From FEN-1219 sp963744305 (GTDB taxonomy: Bacteria; Pseudomonadota; Gammaproteobacteria; Steroidobacterales; Rariloculaceae), in NCBI GenBank assembly GCA_963744305.1, contig CAVUTF010000026.1, positions 31,967 through 95,966 on the forward strand: a stretch of 64,000 nt of DNA, read 5' to 3'. Shown one piece after another: positions 25,655-34,133 of the stretch. The position numbers and the translations under genes were made by a program. Under the pieces are notes generated by a model. The model saw only the letters and a list, made by a program, of their open reading frames with translations, did no database searches and had not been told where the DNA came from. Positions within the stretch are counted from its first letter, which is position 1. Each line of letters starts with the position of its first letter.

Positions 25655-26799
25655 GACGCGACCACGCTCGTAGACGCCGGAGCGCGCCGCTCGATGAGTC
25701 CGGCGTATGCGGCGGCGAGCTTTCGTCCAACGGCTGCGCTCGATAGGTGCGCGTCGAAATGAGCTCGCACGCGCGCGCGCGTCGCCGGCCCTCGCGTCGC
25801 CGCACAGCGTTGCAGCGCGGTTCCGAGGGCTCGCCAATCCCCGCATGGCCACAGTGCTCCAACGGCACCGTTGCCGGTCAGGACGCGCGACGACGGTATG
25901 TCCGTCACGACAGGCGTGACGCCCGTGGCCATCGCTTCCACGAGCGCCGAGCTGCCGCCTTCCCGGTGACTGCCGAGCACGAACAAGTCCGCCGCCCGCA
26001 TGAGCTGCTCGACGCGCTCGTGCGGCACGCGGCCCAACAGATGCACACGAGCGTTGAGCATGGCGTCGCGCGCGATTCGCGCTTCGACCGCCGCCAGCAA
26101 CGGCGACGTTCCATAGCAGCACCAAAGCTGCAAGTTCGGAAGATCGCGCGCGGCGGCGCTCACGCCCTCGAGCACTGTGAGTGGATCCTTGTTCGCGTCG
26201 AGGTGGCCGACCCATAGGATCGCGGGGTCGCCGTGTAGCCCCGTCGCGGCGCGGGCGGCGGCCGCGTCTCCGGGAGCGAACGAGCTCGTCAACTCGGGGA
26301 TCTCGAAGATCTCGGCGTTGGGCGGCACCAGCCGAGCGCGGCGAAAAGGCTCGGCCTGCGCGCGCGCGCAGAACGACATGGCGCTCGCGGCAGCGGCGCC
26401 GCTCCGCCAGGCGCTTCGGCGCCAGAAGCGCGGCACGCGATCGGCATGGTCTTGAAGCAGAATCGGCGTGCCCGGCTCGAGCTCGTGGAGCTCGCGTACC
26501 TCGCGCGCGAAACCCAGGCCGTGGACGTGCAGCACGTCGGGAGCGAGATCGCGCAACAGCGCGCGAAATGCGCCGCTGCGCGTCAGCGGGACGCCGGCGG
26601 CTTCGGGCGCCACGAAGTGAAACGTCACGCCGGATCGCACGACCGTGCCGGGCACCATGCTCGCCTGAACGACCGTGATGCGTTCGCCCGCGGAGGCGAC
26701 GGCGACCGCGACGTCGACGAGAGGAAACCAGTCGCGCAAGAGCGTTTCGGGCGAGCGCCGCTGCGGATCGACGAAGAAGCTGATCTGTGCGACGTGCAA
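25651..26799 (-). CDS. Family 4 glycosyltransferase B
   Basis: An intact 382-residue GT-B enzyme: N-terminal acceptor domain with DVLHVHGLGFAREV, C-terminal nucleotide-sugar domain with ILWVGHLDANKDPLTVLEGV and SHREGGSSALVEAMATGVTP (the E...E motif). Retaining glycosyltransferase. It sits 18 bases after the radical SAM gene and overlaps the exporter by four bases. Confidence 0.9.
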   Translation of the reverse strand: MHVAQISFFVDPQRRSPETLLRDWFPLVDVAVAVASAGERITVVQASMVPGTVVRSGVTFHFVAPEAAGVPLTRSGAFRALLRDLAPDVLHVHGLGFAREVRELHELEPGTPILLQDHADRVPRFWRRSAWRSGAAAASAMSFCARAQAEPFRRARLVPPNAEIFEIPELTSSFAPGDAAAARAATGLHGDPAILWVGHLDANKDPLTVLEGVSAAARDLPNLQLWCCYGTSPLLAAVEARIARDAMLNARVHLLGRVPHERVEQLMRAADLFVLGSHREGGSSALVEAMATGVTPVVTDIPSSRVLTGNGAVGALWPCGDWRALGTALQRCAATRGPATRARVRAHFDAHLSSAAVGRKLAAAYAGLIERRAPASTSVVAS

Positions 26800-26817
26800 A
26801 AGGGGAGCTCCGGACGC

Positions 26818-28372
26818 TCAGAGGCTCGTGACGCGCGGATCGAGCAGGCCGATGAGGTTCTGCGACGCCGTGAGCTCCCACGGCTCGATCGTAGCGGCGC
26901 AGAGCATAACGCCAGCTCGCAAGCCCGCGAAGCGCCGCCTTCGCCCAGCCGGGAGAGCGCGTGTCTTGCACCGTCGGGAAACGACACCGGAGCACCGTCA
27001 CGAAATCGCGGATGCGTTGCCGCAACCGGCCGCTGAGCCAGGGCGCATCGGCGTGACAGGCGTAGTCGACCCAGCGCCGCTCCGTCCACTCCTCGGGCGT
27101 CTTCGGAAACTCCACGGGCGCACCGTGCACGTCGAGCAGCGGCGCGAGCTTCAACCGTTGCGAGTTGGGAACGCTGTCGGCGGGTAGCGGCGTGTAGATG
27201 TAGACGATGATCTCCGCGTCGGGATTCACGCGCTTGACTCGGCGGATGAAATCGAACGTGCGCTCGGTCTCGCCCTCCGGGTCCTCGGGCGGAGCCACCA
27301 TGAACGATAGCTCGGGGATCACGCCGTTGGCGCGGCAGACCTCGGCAACCTCGAGCGTCTGCTCGGAGCGCGTGCCCTTGCGGATCGCCTTGAGAAGCCG
27401 GTCGTTCGGCGTCTCGGCGCCGATGTAGGCCATGCGCAAATGGCTCCTGCGAACGAGTCGCCACGATTCGGGCGAGAGGTTCAGGAGCGCGTCGGCGCGC
27501 GCGTAGCACCACCACGGCAGCTCGTGGCGCGCGAGCACCTCGAGCAGCGGCACCATGTCTTCTTCGCGGTCGAAAAAATTGTGATCGTAGAACTGAATCG
27601 AGTCGGCGCCGAGCTGCTCGAGGAACGCGAGCTCTCGGTCCAGGCGCTCCGCGGGCGGCAGCGCCGTAGCGCCCTTGAACATGGCCGCGACACCGCAGAA
27701 CGTGCAGCGAAAGCGGCAGCCAAGCGCCGCCTGGTGGCCGGCCGTCCGCAGCCCGAGGAACGTCTTCGCTAGATACGACTTGGGGTCCGTCAGCTTGTCG
27801 TAGCGCAGCGTCGGAGCAATGTGCTTGCGCGTGAAGGGGCGCTCGCGGTTGTGAACCGCGACCCCGTCTCGTCGCCAGCTCAGGCCCTCGACCGCCGCAA
27901 ACATCTTCTGCTCGCCGCCCGCGAGCGCGCGCAGCAGGTCGCCGAACGTGTCCTCGCCCTGCCCACGGATGACGAAGTCGACGTAGTCGCTGTTGAGCGC
28001 CACCGCCGGATACAACGTCGGGAAGTAGCCGCCCCAAACGATCGGCAAGTCCGGCCGCACCGCGCGCAACGCTCGCGACACCTCGATGGCTGTCGCGACT
28101 TGCGGCCCGCCCATCACGGTGACGCCGACGGCGTCGAACCGCTGCGTTCGCACGGCGTCGCAGGCGGCGCGCACGGCTACGCTGTCGACGTTGCCGTCGA
28201 TCAGCGTCGAGTCGTAGCCGTCCTCGAGCGCCGCGGCGATCGTCATGACCGACAGCGGGAAGCGCGCGTGGCGGCGCGCGGTCATCTTGGGGTTGATCAG
28301 CAGCAAACGGCCTTTTGCGCCGGCTCCGGCGTCGGCTCGTCCAAGATCGCTAGCCGCGCTCGCCGTCTTCAT
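26818..28372 (-). CDS. B12-binding radical SAM protein 2
   Basis: The B12-binding domain is at residues about 20-150 (FPLSVMTIAAALEDGYDST; PDLPIVWGGYFPTLYP); the radical SAM core has CRFRCTFC near residue 225. The last 23 codons (ELTASQNLIGLLDPRVTSL then stop) lie one frame away after a shift near 26886. Total about 517 residues. Not closely similar to radical SAM 1, so the cluster has two separate radical steps. Its start overlaps the methyltransferase stop by ATGA. Confidence 0.9.
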
Positions 28373-29109
28373 GACGACTTTGGCGTCGCGGCCGGCGTCG
28401 CTCGAAGGATCGACACCGTCTCATTGACGTAGCGGCGCCGCGCGAACACTTCGAGCCGAAAGCCGCGCGCCCGCAGCTCCGCTTCGTAGCGCGGACACGC
28501 ATCGCCGAACGACGACAGGAGTACGAGCGCTGCGCCGCCGGGCTTCAGGTGCGCCGCAAGCCCGGCCGCGAAGCGCTGCGGTGCGTCGCTCGAGCGCCAA
28601 GCTGCATCGCCGGCGTCCTTCGGCGCGCCGACGAGGAACGGCGGATTGAACAGCACGAGGTCGAATCGCTCGCCCGCCACGGGCGCGAACAAGTCGCCCT
28701 GGCGGAGCTCGATGCGCGAATCGAGGTGATTCAGCAGGGCATTGACGGTTGCGCAACGCACGGCGCCGGGGTTGATGTCCACGGCGACGACGCGGCGTGC
28801 GTGGCGTGCCGCGAATAAGGCACAGATACCGGAGCCCGTGCCTAGGTCGAGAACCTCTGTATCGGCCGAGACGAGTTTTCCGTCGATCCGCGATGCGAAG
28901 AATTCGCCGGTGCGCAGCACTTTCGGATTGGCGACGCTTGGCATCACGACCATCGTCAGATCGAGCACGCGCTCGATCCGGAATCGATCGTACCGATGCT
29001 TGCCCGCGAGCCGGTACGCGACCCCGAGCAGCTTGCCCATGAAGAACCCGAATCGGCTCGGTCGTTCCTGCTCGAGCAGCGAGGGCAGCGATGCGTCAAG
29101 CACGAGCAC
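28369..29109 (-). CDS. HemK-like class I methyltransferase
   Basis: SAM-binding motif I VLDLGTGSGICALFAARHA; catalytic-type motif LVLFNPPF near residue 155, as in PrmC/HemK and related N-methyltransferases. 246 residues from GTG 29109. The 48-codon ORF upstream overlaps it by 14 bases and ends EAFRLGVGARA. If one or two bases were missing there, it would read on as FRLG-x-ESVLVLDASLP, so the true N-terminus may include that Cys-rich part. Confidence 0.82.
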   Translation of the reverse strand: MLVLDASLPSLLEQERPSRFGFFMGKLLGVAYRLAGKHRYDRFRIERVLDLTMVVMPSVANPKVLRTGEFFASRIDGKLVSADTEVLDLGTGSGICALFAARHARRVVAVDINPGAVRCATVNALLNHLDSRIELRQGDLFAPVAGERFDLVLFNPPFLVGAPKDAGDAAWRSSDAPQRFAAGLAAHLKPGGAALVLLSSFGDACPRYEAELRARGFRLEVFARRRYVNETVSILRATPAATPKSS

Positions 29110-29242
29110 CGACTCCCAGCCGAAACGCTTCGTCCGTGAGCGCGAGCGGCTCGCGCCACATCGAGCAGACGCACTTCGCGCACTCGCGGCGCTCGCCGGC
29201 GCGGTCGCGCCATTCCGGGTTCATCAGCAGAGTGTCAGGCAT
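29096..29242 (-). CDS. 48-residue Cys-rich ORF in the cluster
   Basis: Starts ATG at 29242, overlapping the end of the methyltransferase upstream by eight bases, and overlaps the next gene by 14. It contains RECAKCVCSMWREP, a C-x2-C-x-C arrangement (Cys 21, 24, 26). Two readings are possible: a separate small protein, even a peptide substrate, or a zinc-binding N-terminus of the next methyltransferase cut off by a frameshift. The second is slightly favoured. Confidence 0.45.
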   Translation of the reverse strand: MPDTLLMNPEWRDRAGERRECAKCVCSMWREPLALTDEAFRLGVGARA

Positions 29243-30044
29243 CGTGCGCCGGCAGCCGCCGAGCCTCGAAGATGTAGTGGTCGGCTAACGCAGCCAGAGG
29301 TTGGCAGCGCTGCAGCGCGCGTTCGACATGCGTGAGTGCGGCCAGTAGCCGCGGCGAGCGTTCCAGCCACCCCGAGGCGTAGCTCGGCGGCAGGATGAAG
29401 CCAAGCGACCGACGTCGTGTAGGCGCGAAGTAGGGGCTGACCGTGCGCGCGAGCTCGGCCGGTGTCGGATAGACGATGCACATGCCTCGCCAAACGGTGC
29501 CGCCTTGCTGATAACGGCGGAAAGCTTTGTGCCGGTCGCCTCGCGCGAGAAACCACGCCCACTCCCACGGAACGTGCCGTCCCATGACGACCCAGGCCAG
29601 CGGCGCGCCGGGCGTTAGCAACGCAGCGAGATCCGCGACTACGGCGTCGAGCCGCGGCACGCAATTGATCGCGCCGAAGTTCGACCACACGCCGTCGAAC
29701 CGCTCGCCGGCGAGCTCGACGCCGAGTCGCTCCATGGGCATGCAACGAAAGTCGATGCGCTGCGCGCAGCCCATGTGCTTGGCCTTCGCGGCGGCGACCC
29801 GCAGCATCGACGCAGACGGATCCGTCGCGACCACGTCGATGCCGCGAATAGCGAGGTGAACGGCGTCTTCACCGGTGCCGCAGCCGATCTCGAGAACGCG
29901 GCCCGACCCGGCGAGCGCGGCGTCGAGGCGTTCCCACACCAATGCGCGTAGGCATCGACCGAGCGCCGACGTCGTGAACGCCGCGTCATAGGCCGACGCC
30001 AATTCGTCGAACGGAGGGGCCTGCACTTGCAGGGTCGGTGTCAT
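29235..30044 (-). CDS. Class I SAM-dependent methyltransferase
   Basis: Motif I VLEIGCGTGEDAVHLAIRG, acidic motif II VVATDPSASML, and post-motif WSNFGAINCVPRL, giving a complete Methyltransf_11/25 fold of about 270 residues. First gene of the minus-strand operon; ATG 30044 or 30065 is possible. The C-terminal region mentions HVPWEWAWFLARGD, seen in methyltransferases near glycan clusters. Substrate unknown. Confidence 0.87.
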   Translation of the reverse strand: MTPTLQVQAPPFDELASAYDAAFTTSALGRCLRALVWERLDAALAGSGRVLEIGCGTGEDAVHLAIRGIDVVATDPSASMLRVAAAKAKHMGCAQRIDFRCMPMERLGVELAGERFDGVWSNFGAINCVPRLDAVVADLAALLTPGAPLAWVVMGRHVPWEWAWFLARGDRHKAFRRYQQGGTVWRGMCIVYPTPAELARTVSPYFAPTRRRSLGFILPPSYASGWLERSPRLLAALTHVERALQRCQPLAALADHYIFEARRLPAHDA

Positions 30045-30208
30045 CGCTCTGTTATCCGAGATCACGTTAACTATACGGCCGCGCGAGCCACGGGTGCGGG
30101 CTTTCCATGCGCGTGCGTCCCCAGGCTAGACCGAAAGGTTCTAAGGAGCGAGTAAGCAGGACCCCCAGAGGCGGTCCTCTCAACGATAATCCGTGGCGAT
30201 CCGCGCCT

Positions 30209-31564
30209 TCAGCGCGGCGTTGCCAGCAGCAACTCGGCGACGGCCTGGTAGGCGGGCAGGGAGGTGGCGTCGTAGTTGGCGTTGGCGGCCAAGGGATGAG
30301 AGGCGAAGCGCGCGATCACCATCTCCGCCTTCGGATCGATGTACAGCGCTTGCCCGTGAATGCCGCGCGCGCTGTAGGCGCCGGGCTCGTTGTGCAGCAG
30401 CCACCACATGTTGCGATAGCTTCCGCCGGGAAGCGTGGGATAGCCGGCCCTGGCGAACGACTCCCGATCGCCGCCGCGACGAATGTCATCGATCACCGCT
30501 TTGGGCACGATCTCATGGCCATTGAATCGGCCGTCGAGGCGCATCGTTTCACCGAAGCGCGCGAGATCGCGGAGTGTGAGGTTCAAACCGCCGCCGGCGA
30601 ACTCGGCGCCCGTGGGATCCACAGTGAAATAAGCGTCTTGCTCGGCGCCGAGCTGCGAGAAGATGCGCTCGCTCACGAGATCGCTCAGCGTTTGGCCCGT
30701 CACGCGCCGAAGCACCGCTCCGAGCGTGTCGGTATTCACGGTCTTGTAAGCGAACTGCTCGCCGTGCGGCCGCGCCTTGCGCAGCGTTTGCAGATAATCG
30801 AAGAACGAGTTGGGTCCGTCGTAACCCGGCGGGCGTGGCAGCCAGCCGCCGGCCCGGGTGAGGTCCCACAGGGGAGACTTAGGGTCTGTGTAGACCTCCG
30901 TGTAGTCGAGGCCGGTGGTCATGTCGAGCAGCTGGCGAATCGTGGCGTCGCCGACGCCGCTCGTCATTAATTCCGGCAGGTAGTGTGCGACGGTTGCGTG
31001 CTCGTCCAAGTTCTTTTCCGCAATCAGCATCGCCGCGACGGTGGCGACGAATGACTTGGTCACGGACATCGCGAGGTGCTGCCGGTCCGGAGCCAGCGCC
31101 CCGAAGTAGCGCTCATAAACGACGCGGCCGCGATGCAGGATCAGGATGCCGTCCGTGTAGTTCGCTGCGAGGGAGTCCTTCCACGTCATCGAGTCGGTGC
31201 GGCCGATTGGCGTAAACGTCACGGCATCGATGTCGGTGCGCTCGTTTCTCGAGAACGCAGTCGGTGGCCCGCTGCCGCGACCGACGACGCGCGTCGGCAT
31301 CAGCTCGCGGACGTGTGAGAACGACCAGCGCGTTTGCGGAAACCGAAACCAACTGCCGTCGGCAAACGCGATCAGCCGATCTTCGGGCGGCGGCGCCCCC
31401 ACCATCCATCCCATGACCGAGGGATCGCTCGCGTGTGCGTCGAGAGGCGGAGGCGCTGGGGTTTGCGCAGTGATCGGCGCGGTTTGAAACAAGCAAACGC
31501 ATGCGAGCATCGACGCCGCAAATGTCGCCGTTCGCGGCCGAGACTCGTTCCACGAATAGTGCAT
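30209..31564 (-). CDS. Exported beta-lactamase-fold serine hydrolase
   Basis: Signal peptide (TATFAASMLACVCLFQ...AQT) followed by a class C beta-lactamase/NylB-type domain: nucleophile SVTK at about residue 170, the Tyr region FAYKTVNTD and the HGQALYID third motif. About 450 residues, in line with 6-aminohexanoate-dimer hydrolase and esterase relatives. Substrate cannot be told from sequence. ATG 31564 was preferred over TTG 31579. Divergent from the DUF5916 gene. Confidence 0.87.
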   Translation of the reverse strand: MHYSWNESRPRTATFAASMLACVCLFQTAPITAQTPAPPPLDAHASDPSVMGWMVGAPPPEDRLIAFADGSWFRFPQTRWSFSHVRELMPTRVVGRGSGPPTAFSRNERTDIDAVTFTPIGRTDSMTWKDSLAANYTDGILILHRGRVVYERYFGALAPDRQHLAMSVTKSFVATVAAMLIAEKNLDEHATVAHYLPELMTSGVGDATIRQLLDMTTGLDYTEVYTDPKSPLWDLTRAGGWLPRPPGYDGPNSFFDYLQTLRKARPHGEQFAYKTVNTDTLGAVLRRVTGQTLSDLVSERIFSQLGAEQDAYFTVDPTGAEFAGGGLNLTLRDLARFGETMRLDGRFNGHEIVPKAVIDDIRRGGDRESFARAGYPTLPGGSYRNMWWLLHNEPGAYSARGIHGQALYIDPKAEMVIARFASHPLAANANYDATSLPAYQAVAELLLATPR

Positions 31565-31745
31565 CGCGCCGCCAACCAAAGCGAGCTTCGGCTTCTATCG
31601 ATCACTTCACGTTCGCCAGGCTTACTGGTGCCGCGGCGTGTGGGCAACGGCCGCGTGCTCGCGCTGAATCGCAGCGTGATCTACAAGGTTGGGTGAGCGG
31701 CGCGGTTTCCGTGGCACAATCCGTTCCGGTTCTCGGGGCTGGGTA

Positions 31746-34026
31746 ATGCGTATAACAACACCCGCTCTTCGTCGCCGCCCATCGATAGCTCGGGAGATCG
31801 CATCGCAACAGCACGTGTTTGCAGCGGCTGCGTGGCTGTTCGCCGCGCTCGCGATGTTCGCATGTCCGCGGGCGCTGCTCGCCCAGTTAGAGTTCTCCTC
31901 GGCGTCGATGAAGCAGCTCGGGGCCGTGCGTACGAACGCGCCTATTACGATCGACGGGCGGCTCGATGAGCCAGCCTGGGCCGCGGCCGCGACGATTGAG
32001 CCGGAGGATATTCATCAGATTCTGCCCGTCGAGTACTCGGAGCCAACCCAGCGGACGCGCTTTCTGGTGCTGTACGACGATGATGCGCTGTATCTAGCCG
32101 CTGACATGAAGGACGATCATCCGGAGCTCATGACGGCCAAGGTGCTGCGGCAGGGCGGCAACAACTCGTGGCTCGACGATCAGTTCAACATTTTTCTCGA
32201 TCCTTACAACGACAAGCGGAGCGGTTACCGTTTCCAGGTCAACCCCCATGGCGTTCGAGAGGAAGGGCTGTTCAGGGGTGCGGACCAGGTGCAGTGGCAA
32301 TGGAACGGCATCTGGCAAGCGGGCGCAATGCAAGCCAATGACGGCTGGGTGGCCGAGACGCGGATTCCGTTCAAGACGATCTCGTTCAATCCTGAGACCG
32401 ACACGTGGGGCCTCAATCTCAACCGCCGCGTCGCGCGCAGCAACGAGACGATGGGTTGGGTCTCGAGAAACCGGACGCAGAGCCCGGCTATCTCGGGTGA
32501 GCTCACGGGGATTGCGGGCGTGAGACAGGGTTTGGGCTTGGATATCGTGCCGTCGTTGACCGCCGTCGAGCGGCGCAGCTTCTCGCCACGCGCCGATGAC
32601 TTCCGATACAGAGCCGTCGCTCGATGTTTTCTACAAAATCACGCCGTCGCTCAACGCGTCGCTGACGCTAAATACGGATTTCTCGGCGACGGAAGTGGAC
32701 GATCGCCAGGTCAATCTGACGCGGTTCGGATTGTTCTTTCCAGAGCAACGAGACTTCTTTCTGCAGGACACGGACATCTACGAGTTCGGACGCATCGGGC
32801 AGCGTTCGATGGATTCGCCGTTCGCGCGCCCGCTCGAGGAGAACGCGCTGCCGTTCTTCTCGCGCCGCATCGGCTTGAGCGCCACGGGACAACCGGTGGA
32901 TCTCGAGGGTGGCGGCAAGATCAGCGGCCGCGCGGGCCGCTGGACGATCGGCACGCTCGCAGTCCGGCAAGACGAGTTCGAGAACGTGGAGCCCACGGAT
33001 CTGTTCGTGGGACGCGTCGCTGCCAACGTGTTGGCCGAGTCTGCCGTCGGCCTCATCGTCACGGATGGCGATCCGCTCTCGAATCTCGACAATAGCGTCG
33101 CCGGTGTCGACTTCCGCTACCAGAACACGCGCTTGCCGAATGGCCGCACGATCGAGTCGGAGGCCTGGTATCAGCAGAGCTCGACCGATGGCCTCGAGGG
33201 TGAAGACAACGCGTGGGGCGTCCGGCTCTGGGCGCCGAACACGGCCGGGTTCAAGGGCGGTGTCGGTATCAAGGAAGTCCAAGCGAATTTCAATCCCGCA
33301 TTGGGTTTCATTAATCGGCGCGACATCCGCGACTACACCGGCGAGCTAGGCTACACCTATCGTCCGTCGGCGCGGAGCTTGCGCTCGCTATACACCGGCG
33401 GCAACGTCCAGCACATCGAGTATCTCGACGGCGGTTTGCAAAGCGAGGTGTCGCAGCTGCGCGTCGAGCTCGAGAACCAGACCACTGACAAGCTGAGCCT
33501 GAGATATCAGAACCAGAAGGAGGGCGTCCGCGAGCCCTTCGAGATCTCCGACGGGGTCATCATCCCGCCAGGCAACTATTCCTTCGATCAAGTCAGAGCG
33601 GGTGTGAGCACGGGGCCGCATCGACGCTTCGTGACGAGCGTAAGTTATGCCACGGGGGACTTCTACGACGGCCAGCTCGACAACGTGAATGCGTCGGTGG
33701 AGTGGATTCCGGTCCCGCGTTTCAGAGCAGTGATCGCGTACGACTACAACGACGTGGAGTTGCCCCAAGGCGATTTCGTCGTGCGGCTCGCGCGGGTGGG
33801 CTTGGACGTGATCATGTCAGCCAAGCTCTCGTGGGTGAACCTCATCCAATACGACAACGCCTCCGACACGACGGGCATCAACAGCCGCCTGCACTGGATT
33901 CCCGAGGCGGGACGCGAGCTGTTCATCGTCCTCAATCACAACCTCGAAGACTTCGACGGCGACGATCGCTTCCACTCTGATACCGCGGATTTCACAATCA
34001 AGTACCGTCATACGTTTCGGTACTAG
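31746..34026 (+). CDS. DUF5916 outer-membrane-type protein
   Basis: Signal peptide, then a CBM9-like sugar-binding module (APITIDGRLDEPAWAAAATI; DDQFNIFLDPYNDKRSGY) and the long beta-rich DUF5916 domain (RFGLFFPEQRDFFLQD is diagnostic), ending TIKYRHTFRY with a C-terminal aromatic as in outer-membrane barrels. One frameshift near 32600 joins two ORFs; total about 760 residues. Likely an outer-membrane protein for carbohydrate or peptide handling. Convergent with the TonB receptor. Confidence 0.85.
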
Positions 34027-34077
34027 CCAACAGGCGCGCTTCGCACCGAAACTCTGTCGGCGCGTCTCGCACGCCAG

Positions 34078-34109
34078 AAAAAAAGCGGCGGGCCTTTGGG
34101 GCCCGCCGC
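34078..34109 (-). terminator. Intrinsic terminator of the TonB receptor gene
   Basis: On the minus strand a 10-bp GC-rich stem (GCGGCGGGCC with GGCCCGCCGC, 5-base loop) is followed by seven T. It sits 25 bases after the receptor stop. A clear rho-independent terminator, possibly also stopping the converging DUF5916 transcript. Confidence 0.85.
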
Positions 34110-34133
34110 GAGAGGGTTGAAGAAACTTGCGTG

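Noticed and set aside
23834..28372. A single 1512-codon open frame spanning four genes
   Set aside because: Its ends are real (radical SAM start, exporter end) but the middle is an out-of-frame read through the glycosyltransferase; high GC keeps it open. Not a giant fusion protein.
17346..30044. Lasso-peptide or RiPP cluster
   Set aside because: HprK-like, exporter and small ORF fit, but no asparagine-synthase-like cyclase, leader protease or PqqD/RRE protein is visible, and glycosyltransferases dominate.
30107..30970. 287-codon plus-strand ORF
   Set aside because: Shadow of the serine hydrolase on the other strand; composition is typical of antisense frames in GC-rich DNA.
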